Positions 24,821-34,742 of a DNA stretch of 64,000 bases are shown piece by piece. The stretch is from Alphaproteobacteria bacterium (GTDB lineage Bacteria; Pseudomonadota; Alphaproteobacteria; GCA-2731375), in NCBI GenBank assembly GCA_021776235.1, contig JAJFGG010000009.1:1-64000 (forward strand), in the 5' to 3' direction. Made by a program: the position numbers and the translations under genes. Within the stretch, counting starts at the first letter, position 1, and each line of letters starts with the position of its first letter. The notes below the pieces were generated by a model. It was not told the origin of the DNA. It searched no databases and was given only the letters and a program-made list of their open reading frames with translations.

Positions 24821-26326
24821 ATGTTGCGAACGCTCTATGCAAAACTTGCCCTTGGCCTGCTGGTGCTGCTGATCGCTGTTGGCGCCATCTATACGGCGAT
24901 CAACCTGACCATAACCGACAACTACATACGACAGCTCAACCAGGAAATTAATCGTCATCTGGCCCGTAACCTGGTTGCCGACCGCAATTTGGTCGAGGAG
25001 GGCCGCCTCAATGAGGAGGCGCTGAAAGAGACCTTCAGCCTCTATATGTCCATCAACCCAAGCATTGAGATCTATTTGCTGGATAAGGCAGGGCGCATAC
25101 TTTCCTATTCGGCCGATCCAGCAAAAATCAAACGGAAATCCGTCTCCTTGGCGCCGATCAGGGCCTTCCTGCGCATGGAAGATCCATATCCCCTGCTTGG
25201 CGACGACCCGCGCAGCCACGATCGCCAGAAAGCCTTTTCAGTTACCGAAATTCCCGGCAAGGCAACGCCCGAAGGTTACCTTTATGTGGTCCTTCGCGGC
25301 GAACAGTACGATGCCGCGGAAAGCGTCGCACGCACCAGCTACCTGTTGCGCATGAGCGGTTGGGCAATGGCGGCCAGCCTTGGCTTTGGCCTGCTCGCCG
25401 GTTTGGTTGTTTTTCATCTGCTGACCGGGCGCCTACGGGGTTTGACCCAGCGCATGGAGGGGTTCGCCAAACAGACCATCAAACAGGAAGCCAACGAGGT
25501 CGGCGATTTTCCGAGCGGCGACGAAGTCCAGGCCTTGGCTTTCACATTTGACCGCATGGCCGACCGGATCCGGCAGCAAATCGATCTGCTGCAGGAGCAG
25601 GACGCCCTGCGGCGGCGCCTTGTGGCCCAGGTTTCACATGATCTGCGTACGCCGTTGGCCTCCATGCAAGGTTACTTGGAATCCCTGCAGATGAAAAAGG
25701 ACAGCCTCAGCGAGGAAGAGCGGGAAGAGTTTTTGCGCATCGCCCTGCGGCAGGGCCAGCGCCTGGGGCAAATGCTGGCGGAGCTGTTTGAGCTTGCGAG
25801 CCTGGAAGCGCGCGAAAGCCAGCCACAACCGGAACCTTTCGCATTGCCGGAACTTATCCACGACGCCGTCGAAAAACATCGCCTGAAAGCGGAAAGCGAA
25901 GGCGTGTCCCTTTGCCTTACAGTATCGCCTGACACGCCCTTTGCTTTCGGTGATATCGGCATGACCGAACGGGTGCTGGACAATTTATTGGACAACGCCA
26001 TTCAGCATACCCCAAGCAAGGGAACGATTACGGTCAACGCATCGACCGAAGACGGTTGGGCCACCGTTTCCATATGCGATAGCGGCCCCGGTATGACAGC
26101 CGAGCATCTGAGCCAAATATTCGATCCCTTTTATCGCGGCGACAGTGCCAATAAGGCGGGTCAGCACGCGGGTCTTGGGCTTGCCATCGCCAAACGCATC
26201 ATGGATATGCAAAACGGCTCCATCACGGCCGCCAACGCGGGTACCGGATCGGGCGCGATATTCAGCTTCCGGCTGCCTCTGGTACCAACGAACGCTGATA
26301 GAGACCCATTGAGATCACCGGTATAA
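24821..26326 (+). CDS. Membrane sensor histidine kinase (EnvZ/OmpR-type partner)
   Basis: A 501-residue sensor kinase. TM1 is near residues 8-28 (LALGLLVLLIAVGAIYTAI), followed by a ~150-residue periplasmic sensor, TM2 near 178-200 (LLRMSGWAMAASLGFGLLAG), HAMP, then HisKA with His273 in QVSHDLRTPLASMQGYLES. The ATPase N-box is RVLDNLLDNAIQHTPSKG and the G-boxes DSGPGM and GLGLAIAK. It pairs with the response regulator immediately upstream. The periplasmic domain has no motif I can assign, so the signal (plausibly envelope oxidation) is inferred from the neighbours only. Confidence 0.94.
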   Translation: MLRTLYAKLALGLLVLLIAVGAIYTAINLTITDNYIRQLNQEINRHLARNLVADRNLVEEGRLNEEALKETFSLYMSINPSIEIYLLDKAGRILSYSADPAKIKRKSVSLAPIRAFLRMEDPYPLLGDDPRSHDRQKAFSVTEIPGKATPEGYLYVVLRGEQYDAAESVARTSYLLRMSGWAMAASLGFGLLAGLVVFHLLTGRLRGLTQRMEGFAKQTIKQEANEVGDFPSGDEVQALAFTFDRMADRIRQQIDLLQEQDALRRRLVAQVSHDLRTPLASMQGYLESLQMKKDSLSEEEREEFLRIALRQGQRLGQMLAELFELASLEARESQPQPEPFALPELIHDAVEKHRLKAESEGVSLCLTVSPDTPFAFGDIGMTERVLDNLLDNAIQHTPSKGTITVNASTEDGWATVSICDSGPGMTAEHLSQIFDPFYRGDSANKAGQHAGLGLAIAKRIMDMQNGSITAANAGTGSGAIFSFRLPLVPTNADRDPLRSPV

Positions 26327-26345
26327 ATCATAGCTTAAGGCAAAA

Positions 26346-26383
26346 GTTATCAATTTGTGATGTTTGCGTGATTCCCGCGTAAT
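26346..26383 (+). promoter_or_regulatory. Four 11-bp direct repeats (site B) upstream of msrAB
   Basis: GTTAT, GTGAT, GTGAT and GTAAT begin at 26346, 26357, 26368 and 26379, exactly 11 bp apart. A possible -10 TATCTT (26394-26399) starts 10 bp after the last repeat, the same distance as at site A. A leader hairpin GGAGCC-TATT-GGCTCC lies at 26421-26436. Confidence 0.8.
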
Positions 26384-26523
26384 AACGTTGAACTATCTTG
26401 TATGCAGCGTAACGAGAGCAGGAGCCTATTGGCTCCAAATGTGCTCGGATCTATGAAAGAAGAGCGATTGCGACACTTCATTGACAATTGCTCCGAGACA
26501 CCAAGCCAAGTGAGGACATCGCA

Positions 26524-27693
26524 ATGAAGAACATGATTTTAGTAGGCGCCGCCATTCTTGCCGCAGGAATTGGCTTCATTACTCTGGGCTCCGCCGAAAC
26601 CATGGAAACCAGGAAGATTGATGGTTCGGCCGGGTTGTCCGTCGCCACCTTTGCCGGTGGCTGTTTCTGGTGTGTCGAGTCCGGGTTCGAGAAAGTTCCC
26701 GGCGTCACGGAAGTCATCTCCGGCTACACCGGCGGCGACGAGCCCAATCCCACCTACAAGCAGGTTGCCCGGGGCCGGACCGGCCATACCGAGGCGGTGC
26801 AGGTCTACTATGATCCCGGAAAAATCAGCTATGAAGGTCTGCTTGAGTCATTTTGGCGTATTTTTGACCCCACCGATGGGACGGGATCGTTTTATGACCG
26901 CGGCCCCCAGTATCGGCCCGGTATTTTCGTCAGCAACGAAACCGAACGGCAACTGGCGGAAAAATCCCGCGCGGCACTTGCCGCTTCGGGCCGTTTCCAT
27001 AAGCCCATCGCCGTTGAAATCACCGCGTTCAAGTCATTCCATAAAGCCGAGGACTATCATCAGGACTATTACAAAAAGAACCCCATTCGCTACAAGCTCT
27101 ACACCAACGGATCGGGCCGCACGCAATTCGTGGAACAGGCCTGGGGCAAGGACCTGAAGCTGGATTATTCCAAGTATCGCGGAACCATGGACCAATCCGA
27201 AGCGACGACGGCAAAAACCATTACGACTGCGCGCTACAGCAAACCTTCGGACGCGGAAATCCGCAAAAGCCTTACCAAGCTGCAATATGAGGTGACCCAG
27301 AAGGATGGCACCGAACGGCCCTTCAACAATGAATATTGGGACAACAAGCGGCCTGGCCTCTATGTGGACATCGTCACTGGCGAGCCTCTATTCTCATCCG
27401 CCGACAAGTTCAAGTCCGGCACCGGTTGGCCCAGCTTCACCCGGCCAATCAGCGAAAGTTCCATTACCACGCACACCGACCGGAAGTTTTTTATCAGCCG
27501 CACCGAGGTCCGCAGCAAAGTTGGCGACTCTCACTTGGGCCATATCTTCAAGGACGGCCCCGCGCCAACCGGCCTGCGGTACTGTATCAATTCTGCATCC
27601 TTGAGGTTTATCCCGGCAGAGCAATTGGCCGAAAAGGGTTATCGTGAACTGGCTAGCCTCTTTGACCCCGGTATGCAGAAAGCCGCGCAATAA
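26524..27693 (+). CDS. msrAB: Exported methionine sulfoxide reductase MsrA-MsrB fusion
   Basis: A 389-residue fusion from ATG 26524 ([10 protein letters not shown]). Residues 1-24 are a signal peptide, so the enzyme works outside the cytoplasm. The MsrA domain carries nucleophile Cys47 in [11 protein letters not shown] and reduces Met-S-sulfoxide. The MsrB domain (about 245-385) carries GTGWPSF and catalytic Cys354 in RYCINSAS and reduces Met-R-sulfoxide. The usual zinc CxxC pairs of MsrB are not apparent. It lacks the N-terminal thioredoxin domain of Neisseria PilB, so an external reductant is needed. It shares its promoter repeats with the secreted Met-rich peptide and follows the two-component genes. 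Confidence 0.95.
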   Translation: MKNMILVGAAILAAGIGFITLGSAETMETRKIDGSAGLSVATFAGGCFWCVESGFEKVPGVTEVISGYTGGDEPNPTYKQVARGRTGHTEAVQVYYDPGKISYEGLLESFWRIFDPTDGTGSFYDRGPQYRPGIFVSNETERQLAEKSRAALAASGRFHKPIAVEITAFKSFHKAEDYHQDYYKKNPIRYKLYTNGSGRTQFVEQAWGKDLKLDYSKYRGTMDQSEATTAKTITTARYSKPSDAEIRKSLTKLQYEVTQKDGTERPFNNEYWDNKRPGLYVDIVTGEPLFSSADKFKSGTGWPSFTRPISESSITTHTDRKFFISRTEVRSKVGDSHLGHIFKDGPAPTGLRYCINSASLRFIPAEQLAEKGYRELASLFDPGMQKAAQ

Positions 27694-27711
27694 TACCAAT
27701 GGTCCTTGGGG

Positions 27712-28677
27712 TCAGCCGCCGGCCAGCATCGCCTCGACCAGTTCCTGTACCGCCAAGGCGTCCCGGGCCGACGGCAGGATGTTGGCCCGCCCTTCGAACC
27801 AGGCGGCCACATTGTCCAATTGCAGGCCAAATGCCTCGTCGCGGGGATCTTCGACCTCGGGGAATTCCTGCTGCCATTCACCGCCGTCACTGGATTGCAG
27901 GAAAAACCAATCATGCAGGCGGTGACTGCGTTGGCTGCCCCATAGGGTTATTTCCACCCGGTCCGGACCTGCCCCGCCGCTGGAGCCGAACACCGAGACC
28001 GGCACCCCGTTGCCGTCCAGGGCGGCCAGGATATGGGTTTCGCAAAGGACCGGATCGGCAGGATAAACCGGCTGGGCCGATAGCAGTTTGATCGGTCCCA
28101 ACAGGCGTTGGGTCACATACAGGAAATGGGACAGCACCTCGCGACTGTAACCACCTTGGTCGCGAAAGCGCAACCAATCCGCCTCGGCCTGCCAATCCCG
28201 CGGCCAGCGGGCGAAATGCACGATGATATCGGCGCCCACAATATCGCCCAAAGCGCCGCCGGCGATCCGTTCCTCGGTCAGGGTCACCGCGCGGGAGGCC
28301 GCCTGGATGAAGTTGACCACGTTGGGGGTGCCGCTGTCCTCCAGTGCGGTGACCAGGCGGCGGCTTTCCACCACGTCAACGCCCAGGGGTTTCTCGGAAT
28401 AGACCGGCTTGCCCGCCGCCATGGCGCGTTCGGCATAATCCCTGTGCCACAGGGGCGGCGTGGCGATATAGACCAGATCCGCGGCCGCGATGACTACATC
28501 GGCATCTTCCATGATGGCAAGGCCAGGATTTTCGGCAAGCGCGTTGGCGCAGGCCTGGGGATCGGGATCCCAGGCGCAGGGATCGGTGAAACCTGAATGC
28601 TTGATCAGGTTGGTGATCATCCGCCGTCCCATGATGCCCAGGCCGATGACCCCGACCTTATGTCCTGTCTGTGTCAT
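27712..28677 (-). CDS. Gfo/Idh/MocA-family NAD(P)-dependent oxidoreductase
   Basis: A 321-residue oxidoreductase. The N-terminal Rossmann motif is KVGVIGLGIMGRRM (residues 7-20) and the family motif EKPLGVDVVESRRLV appears near residue 95. Members oxidise or reduce sugars, inositols or related compounds with NAD(P). Its start overlaps the stop of the alkylsulfatase gene as ATGA (28674-28677), so the two are co-translated. Substrate unknown. It converges with msrAB after an 18-bp gap. Confidence 0.9.
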   Translation of the reverse strand: MTQTGHKVGVIGLGIMGRRMITNLIKHSGFTDPCAWDPDPQACANALAENPGLAIMEDADVVIAAADLVYIATPPLWHRDYAERAMAAGKPVYSEKPLGVDVVESRRLVTALEDSGTPNVVNFIQAASRAVTLTEERIAGGALGDIVGADIIVHFARWPRDWQAEADWLRFRDQGGYSREVLSHFLYVTQRLLGPIKLLSAQPVYPADPVLCETHILAALDGNGVPVSVFGSSGGAGPDRVEITLWGSQRSHRLHDWFFLQSSDGGEWQQEFPEVEDPRDEAFGLQLDNVAAWFEGRANILPSARDALAVQELVEAMLAGG

Positions 28678-30623
28678 TCTTTTGCTCCCTTGTCCGACTG
28701 CTTCATGCTGGGCGCAACGACATCGAACATCATCTCGAAATCATCAAGCATGGCGAAAAGCTGTTCAACGACCGCAACTTCCCCATCGATTTTCAGCCCG
28801 CCGCTCGCCACCGCCTCGGCAACGGTGGTCTGGCGCGTGTTCAAGGCGACGATCAAGTCCCGGCTGGCCCGCACCGAGGCCACGGCATCCGGGGCGGCCT
28901 GATCCGAAACATGGCTGAGGGTGCAATTCTGCAGGCTTAGCACCATTCGTTCACCGCTGTCGGTCAAATGCCAGTTGATCTGCCAGCGCAGGCCGCCGGC
29001 CTTGGCCATGTCCAGGCGCACGGCCATGAAATCAAACAACGCCTCGGTCGTCAGGGCGGTCAGCATTTCCGGGCTGAGAATGCGCCGTGCCGGCAGCCTG
29101 GCCAGGCCATGGCGCAGTTCCTGGGCGCCATACAGATAGGCATTGCGCCAGGTCGCACTTTCGGCCTGATAGCCAAGTTGTTCGAAGCTGTCGGCCAACA
29201 AGGACCGGCCGGCCAGATTGTCCGGTTCGGCGAACACCAGGTGGCTTAAGACCTGGGCCACCCAGCGATATTCGCCGGCCTCGAAATCCTGCTGTGCCCG
29301 TTCCAGCAAGGCTGCCGCCCCGCCCATGTATTCGACGGTCTTGCGGCCGGTCTCGCGCCGCGGCAAAGGGTTCAGGTTGGCTGGATTGGCGTCATACCAG
29401 CTCAGATAGCGTTGATAGACCGCCTTGGCGTTGTGGCTGATGCTGCCGTAATAGCCGCGGACGGACCATTCCCGATCCAGGCCGGGCGGCAATACCAGGG
29501 TCTCGGCAATTTCCGCCGCCGTCAGGCCATGGTTCATCAGCCTGACCGACTGGTCATGAACATATTTGTACAGATCCCGTTGTTTTTCCAGATAGGCCCG
29601 GATCTCCTCCCAGCCCCAGGTCGGCCAATGATGCTGGCCGATCAGGATTTCCGTTTGTTCGCCAAATAGTGTCATGGCGTCGGATATATGCCGGGACCAG
29701 ATGCGCGGATCGCGCACCACGGCGCCGCGCAGGGGAATAAAATTATGCAGATGGCGGGTCGTATTCTCGGCCATGTTCAAGACACCGAACTGGGGCAGGA
29801 ACATGTGCATTTCAGCCGGCGCTTCGGAGTCCGGCGCCAGTTGAAAGACCATTTCGACACCATCGATGGTGTGGCTTTCGGTGGCCTCGACAATCACCTG
29901 GGTCGGCGCGATCAGGGTGACCCGGCCCCGCGCGGTGACCTTGCCCAGACCCGCATCGACCTGGCCCCGCGCGCCCTTGGCCAGCAGGCCGCCGAATTGA
30001 AACTGCGCCCGCCGCATCATGGCATTGCCGGCCAGAACGTTTTCGCCGCTCAATTCCTCCATGAACCGGTCCGGTGCGATCACCGCAACCTTGCCCCCCG
30101 CCACCGCGTCATTGCTGGTCACCCCCATGACGCCGCCGTAGTGATCCACATGGCTATGACTGTAGATCACACAAACTACCGGCTTCTCCGGCCGATGGGC
30201 ATGGAAAAGCTCCAGCCCGGCGCGGGCGACCTCGGCCGTGGTCATGGGATCGATGACGATCAGGCCTTGATCGCCCTCGATGATAGTCATGTTGGCCAGG
30301 TCGAGCCCGCGTAGCTGATAGACCCGGTCACAGACCTTGAACAGACCGTTGTTCATATTCAGGCGCGCCATGCGCCACAGGCTGGGATTGACCGTCTCGG
30401 GGGCCTCCGCGGCCTCCAGAAAATCATAGGCCTGCAAATCCCACAGCGCCGCGCCGCGTTCATTCCGCACGATGCCATCGGGAACCGGTGCGATAAAACC
30501 CCGCTGGGCCTGGGCGAAATCCGTTTGATCGGAAAATGGCAGTTCATCCAGAACCGATTTTTGGGCCGCCTGGGTGGCGGCGGACGCCGGTTTCGGCCCG
30601 GCGGCGCTGGTTGGCTCGGTCAT
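28674..30623 (-). CDS. Alkyl/aryl sulfatase of the metallo-beta-lactamase superfamily (SdsA1/BDS1-like)
   Basis: A 649-residue enzyme from ATG 30623 (MTEPTSAAGPKP). The MBL-fold zinc motif is SHSHVDHYGGVMG, followed by NAMMRRAQFQFGGLLAKGARG, the alkylsulfatase dimerisation region (VRGYYGSISHNAKAVYQRYL, then WYDANPANLNPLP) and a C-terminal SCP2-like domain. Family members cleave sulfate from long-chain alkyl sulfates. There is no clear N-terminal signal peptide, unlike exported SdsA1, so it may act in the cytoplasm. It is the first gene of a two-gene operon with the Gfo/Idh/MocA oxidoreductase. Confidence 0.93.
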   Translation of the reverse strand: MTEPTSAAGPKPASAATQAAQKSVLDELPFSDQTDFAQAQRGFIAPVPDGIVRNERGAALWDLQAYDFLEAAEAPETVNPSLWRMARLNMNNGLFKVCDRVYQLRGLDLANMTIIEGDQGLIVIDPMTTAEVARAGLELFHAHRPEKPVVCVIYSHSHVDHYGGVMGVTSNDAVAGGKVAVIAPDRFMEELSGENVLAGNAMMRRAQFQFGGLLAKGARGQVDAGLGKVTARGRVTLIAPTQVIVEATESHTIDGVEMVFQLAPDSEAPAEMHMFLPQFGVLNMAENTTRHLHNFIPLRGAVVRDPRIWSRHISDAMTLFGEQTEILIGQHHWPTWGWEEIRAYLEKQRDLYKYVHDQSVRLMNHGLTAAEIAETLVLPPGLDREWSVRGYYGSISHNAKAVYQRYLSWYDANPANLNPLPRRETGRKTVEYMGGAAALLERAQQDFEAGEYRWVAQVLSHLVFAEPDNLAGRSLLADSFEQLGYQAESATWRNAYLYGAQELRHGLARLPARRILSPEMLTALTTEALFDFMAVRLDMAKAGGLRWQINWHLTDSGERMVLSLQNCTLSHVSDQAAPDAVASVRASRDLIVALNTRQTTVAEAVASGGLKIDGEVAVVEQLFAMLDDFEMMFDVVAPSMKQSDKGAKE

Positions 30624-30967
30624 GAAAAATAAATACCTTTCGGAATAGGACAAGTCTGATCATATTGGACCAGCCGAACAGGCGGGCATAGAGTAATAGG
30701 GCTCGAGCCGTGGGCAGTTCGCTCATGATCGCTGAAAGCCAGTTTTCATTGTCCGCACCTTGAACGGCGCAGCAAGGCCCTTGGCGCGCCAGTAATTTTA
30801 GGGAAGGACTGGAAAGGGTTTGTGGGGGCACGGCGGCGTGTCGCGGCAAACTCTTGCTCTGATAGCCAATGCGAGGCCATTGCTGGCAATTTGGAAAAGA
30901 CATCCAGGGTTTTCCGGTTTACCAATTGCAACCAGTCTCGTCTTGGCAAAGCCGGGTAAAAAAACAA
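30624..30967. other. Divergent intergenic region
   Basis: About 340 bp between the alkylsulfatase and the hybrid kinase genes. It should hold promoters of both. I recognise no gene, operator or RNA in it. In-frame upstream extensions of the kinase start here but lack coding character. Confidence 0.4.
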
Positions 30968-33487
30968 ATGAATCACACGCCCTCGACAATGCAAAAACTC
31001 ACTCGACCGGCCTGGTCCAGCAAGCCCGATTTGCTCGCGTGGAAGCCGCTCATCCCCTTCGTAATAGTGAACCTGCTCAGCGCTGGCGTGATAGGCATGT
31101 TGGTTGTGATCACGACTGTCAGCCAGGACAGGATTGCCAGCAACGAATCCATCCACCTCATGGGTTCCGTCCTCACCCAGATGGAGCAGCAGTTGGCGCA
31201 GGCAACACAAGATTTTGCCTATTGGGACGAAGCCGTGGACAATCTCGTGCTCAAGGTCGATGTGGATTGGGCGGATACCAACATCGGACGCTATCTTTAT
31301 GATGCCTACGGGGTCCATTCCTCCCAGGTCTTCGACCAGCAGAATCTCTTGGTGTACGGCGCGCTGGCAGGCAAGCGCCGGCTAGACGACCAGACGGTGC
31401 AATTTTCCGAAGGATTCCAGGTGTTGCTGAACAAGGCCCGTGCCGGCGGCGCGCCGGGTAAAAAACCGATACTTATGACCGGATACTTCCGCGATGCCGA
31501 TAAAGTTCTGTTCGTCGCCGCGGCTGCCCTGACGACATATCTGCCAAGCGGCGACGACTCAACCGCCAAACCCACGGAGTCGGTTCTGATCCTCACGAAG
31601 AACATTGATGCAGCCCTATTGCAGAAAATGGCTGATGACTATGGCGTGCTGGATCTGCGCCTTGAGGTGGAACCCGCCAATAACGCGACCAGCCGAACCA
31701 GTCTTGCATTGGGATTCTCCAATGGCCCAAGCGCCGGCCGTTTGACATGGCAGGCCAAGTCGCCAGGAAAAACGATGCTGCGCTGGCTGCTTCCTCTGGT
31801 TGGGGGCGTGTTTCTTCTGTTAGCGGCAATTGCCGCCATCTTCCTGCACCAAACCCGGAAAGTAGTGGCCGTCCTGAATACCGAAGCTACGAAACGTGAT
31901 CAGATAACGAAGGAACTTGCCGAAGCCCATTCGAGTCTCGAACTCCGAATCGAAGAGCGAACAGAAGAATTGCGCAATAGCCGGCAGCAATTTCAAGGTT
32001 TTGCCGAAGCCGCTTCCGACTGGCTTTGGGAACTCGACGCCGATCTGCGGTTCACATACGTATCTCCGACTATTGAATCTCGATTTGGGGTGACGGCCGC
32101 GTCGCTGATAGGGCGTTCAATCACCGAACTCAGTAACAAACAATTTTCGGGCGGTGGCTGGCGGAAGTTTATCAATTTTGCCCGCAAGCAATTGCCTATT
32201 CACAATCTGGAGGATCGATATGTCAGCCCCAATGGCGAAGAAATCCTGTTGATGTCCAATTGTGTTCCGATCTTCGACGAGGCCGGTCAGTTCAAGGGAT
32301 ATCGCGGCGCAACCAGCGACAATACCGAACAAAAGCGGCTGGAAGAGGCGCTCCACCAGGCACAAAAGATGGAAGCCATGGGCCAGCTAACGGGCGGCAT
32401 CGCGCACGAATTCAACAATCTGTTGCAGGTCGTCGCTGGCAACGTTGGACTGTTGGCGGAAAATTCTGCGGACGACCCGGAGACTGCACAGTGTTTCCAG
32501 GCAATACACCGGAACGTGACCCGGGGAGCCGAACTGACCGATCGTCTACTCTCGTTTTCACGCCAGCAGCCGTTGGCGCCCAGAGCGGTGGAAATCGGCG
32601 CAGTGTTGAGCGAACTGCAGGGCATGTTGTCGCGAACCCTGGGTGAGACGATCGACATTGCCATCGAAGCGGCAGATGATCTCTGGGCGGCGAAAGCCGA
32701 CCCGGGGCAATTGGAAAATGCCCTGCTGAATCTGGTTTTGAATGCCCGTGATGCCATGCCGGGCGGTGGTGCTATTACCCTGTCTGCCACCAATGCCAAG
32801 CTCGACGAGCAGGCGGCGGCGAGGCGTGAAGAGGCAACGTCCGGCGACTACGTATTGCTGAGTGTGACCGATAACGGCAGTGGCATGACGGACGAGGCTC
32901 TTAGCCATGCCTTCGAGCCATTCTTCACCACCAAGGATATTGGCGAGGGCACCGGACTTGGCTTGAGTATGGTTTATGGCTTCGCCCAGCAGTCGGGCGG
33001 CTTCGCCGAGATCGAGAGCAAGGCAGACGTAGGCACGACCGTGGACCTGTACTTGCCCCGGCTGATCGGAACCGGGGCCGAGGCGGCCGTCCGGGTTGCG
33101 CCGCTCAAGACCGCGGCGCCGGGCAGCGGCACCATTCTTCTGGTCGAGGACGACGCGGATGTCAGGAGGTCACTGGCAGCGCAAATGACCGGGCTGGGCT
33201 ACCGGGTGATTGAGGCCGAAGATGGGGCCAGCGCCTTGGCCGTTCTGGATGACGAGACCCAGATCGATCTGCTTTTCACGGACATCATGATCCCCGGTGG
33301 GGTGAGCGGCCTCGAACTGGCGCGGCAGCTTCTGCTGCTTAGGCCGGAGCTCAGGGTCCTCTATACCACCGGCTACAGCGAGGACCATGTCGCCAAAGCC
33401 GGGCAGTTGGAAGAGGACGCCACCGTGTTGCGCAAGCCCTACGATACAGCCAAACTTGCCGCGGCTATTTCACAAATTTTGCATTGA
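30968..33487 (+). CDS. Hybrid sensor histidine kinase (CHASE4-PAS-HisKA-HATPase-REC)
   Basis: About 839 residues from ATG 30968 (MNHTPSTMQ); ATG 30989 is also possible. Domains in order: TM1 ([20 protein letters not shown]); a periplasmic CHASE4 domain with [15 protein letters not shown]2 ([19 protein letters not shown]); a coiled coil; a PAS domain ([19 protein letters not shown]); HisKA with His480 in [16 protein letters not shown]; HATPase with [18 protein letters not shown]; and a C-terminal receiver with Asp772 in [11 protein letters not shown]. No DNA-binding partner is adjacent. The signal and output are unknown. It is followed by 226 bp without a recognised gene. Confidence 0.93.
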   Translation: MNHTPSTMQKLTRPAWSSKPDLLAWKPLIPFVIVNLLSAGVIGMLVVITTVSQDRIASNESIHLMGSVLTQMEQQLAQATQDFAYWDEAVDNLVLKVDVDWADTNIGRYLYDAYGVHSSQVFDQQNLLVYGALAGKRRLDDQTVQFSEGFQVLLNKARAGGAPGKKPILMTGYFRDADKVLFVAAAALTTYLPSGDDSTAKPTESVLILTKNIDAALLQKMADDYGVLDLRLEVEPANNATSRTSLALGFSNGPSAGRLTWQAKSPGKTMLRWLLPLVGGVFLLLAAIAAIFLHQTRKVVAVLNTEATKRDQITKELAEAHSSLELRIEERTEELRNSRQQFQGFAEAASDWLWELDADLRFTYVSPTIESRFGVTAASLIGRSITELSNKQFSGGGWRKFINFARKQLPIHNLEDRYVSPNGEEILLMSNCVPIFDEAGQFKGYRGATSDNTEQKRLEEALHQAQKMEAMGQLTGGIAHEFNNLLQVVAGNVGLLAENSADDPETAQCFQAIHRNVTRGAELTDRLLSFSRQQPLAPRAVEIGAVLSELQGMLSRTLGETIDIAIEAADDLWAAKADPGQLENALLNLVLNARDAMPGGGAITLSATNAKLDEQAAARREEATSGDYVLLSVTDNGSGMTDEALSHAFEPFFTTKDIGEGTGLGLSMVYGFAQQSGGFAEIESKADVGTTVDLYLPRLIGTGAEAAVRVAPLKTAAPGSGTILLVEDDADVRRSLAAQMTGLGYRVIEAEDGASALAVLDDETQIDLLFTDIMIPGGVSGLELARQLLLLRPELRVLYTTGYSEDHVAKAGQLEEDATVLRKPYDTAKLAAAISQILH

Positions 33488-33713
33488 GGATTTTGGGCCG
33501 CCGCATCAGGATCGCGAATTTTCCGGACTGTTGCCAGTGTCTGCAGCTATGATCGGGTCGACGACGCCATCGTCTTGTCCATTACCCAGCCCGTGGCATT
33601 TCAGGCGTCTGTCATCAGGCGAGATATCAAGCGATTATCACATGGGCCCGTTTCGATCAGATTGGACCGCCCTGACCGGGCGGGATAGGATGCTGCCTGG
33701 AGGGAGCGGAACA

Positions 33714-34742
33714 ATGGCTGATTTTAAGGTCTTCGAACTGGGTGATCTGCGTTTGCAGTGCGGCATGATCCTGCCCAAGGCCCAGTTGGCCTATCAAACC
33801 TATGGCACCCTGGCGCCGGACAAATCCAATGTCGTGCTGTATCCGACCTCCTATGGCGCCCAGCATATGGACATCGAATGGCTGATCGGGCCGGGCCGGA
33901 TCCTGGATTCCGAAGAATACTTCATTGTCATCCCCAACATGTTCGGCAACGGGCTGTCCTCGTCGCCGAGCAACATGGCCGAACCCTACGGCATGGGCCG
34001 CTTTCCCGCCTTCAGCCATTGGGACAATGTGCAGGCCCAGCGCCGCCTGTTGGCCGAGGTCTTCGCGGTGGAGCGCCTGGCCCTGGTATATGGCTGGTCC
34101 ATGGGGGCCCAGCAGGCTCTGCATTGGGGGGCTATTTTTCCCGACCTGGTGGAGAACATCTGCGCCGTCTGCGGCTCGGCCCGCACCACGCCCCACAACA
34201 AGGTCTTCCTGGAAGGAGTCCGCGCCACCCTGACCGCCGATCCGGCCTGGCAGGAGGGAGGCTTTGCCGCGCGGCCCGTACGCGGCCTGCGCGCCATGGG
34301 CCGGCTTTATGCCGGCTGGGCCATGTCCCAGGCCTTTTACCGGGAAGGCAAGCATCTGGAGCTGGGCTTTGCCTCGTTGGAGGATTATCTGGTGCGCGCC
34401 TGGGAGGCGAACTTCCTGCGCCGCGATGGGGATGATCTGCTGTCCATGCTGGCCACCTGGTATCGATCCGATATCAGCGACAATGAAATCTACCAGGGCG
34501 ATCTGGCCGCCGCTTTGGGCGCCATCCGGGCCCGCGCCATGATCATGCCCTCCCGCACCGATCTTTATTTCACGCCGGAGGACAGCGAGCGGGAATGCGG
34601 CCAGATGGCCAACGCCGAATTCCGTCCCATCGAGTCTATTTGGGGCCACCGCGCCGGTAACCCAATTGATAATACCGATGACGAGGCCTTTCTGCGCAAC
34701 GCGGTGCAGGCGCTGCTGACGGGGAACGGCAATGCTTCGTGA
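33714..34742 (+). CDS. Alpha/beta hydrolase of the MetX/homoserine acetyltransferase-like family
   Basis: A 342-residue protein from ATG 33714 (MADFKVFELGDLRLQCG), preceded by GGAGGGAG. The longer frame to 33387 overlaps the kinase gene. It shows the MetX fold: AQLAYQTYGTLAPDKSN near the N-terminus, nucleophile elbow GWSMGAQQAL and a distal His in WGHRAGNP. Despite the MetX resemblance, the context (amidase, AtzH-like, HyuA, HyuB, ThDP enzyme) suggests a catabolic acyltransferase or hydrolase rather than methionine biosynthesis. It overlaps the amidase start by 11 bp. Confidence 0.85.
   Translation: MADFKVFELGDLRLQCGMILPKAQLAYQTYGTLAPDKSNVVLYPTSYGAQHMDIEWLIGPGRILDSEEYFIVIPNMFGNGLSSSPSNMAEPYGMGRFPAFSHWDNVQAQRRLLAEVFAVERLALVYGWSMGAQQALHWGAIFPDLVENICAVCGSARTTPHNKVFLEGVRATLTADPAWQEGGFAARPVRGLRAMGRLYAGWAMSQAFYREGKHLELGFASLEDYLVRAWEANFLRRDGDDLLSMLATWYRSDISDNEIYQGDLAAALGAIRARAMIMPSRTDLYFTPEDSERECGQMANAEFRPIESIWGHRAGNPIDNTDDEAFLRNAVQALLTGNGNAS

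Noticed and set aside
33387-33713. Longer start of the MetX-like gene overlapping the kinase gene
   Set aside because: The overlap is 100 bp, the extension has no MetX similarity, and ATG 33714 has a good ribosome site and the proper family N-terminus.
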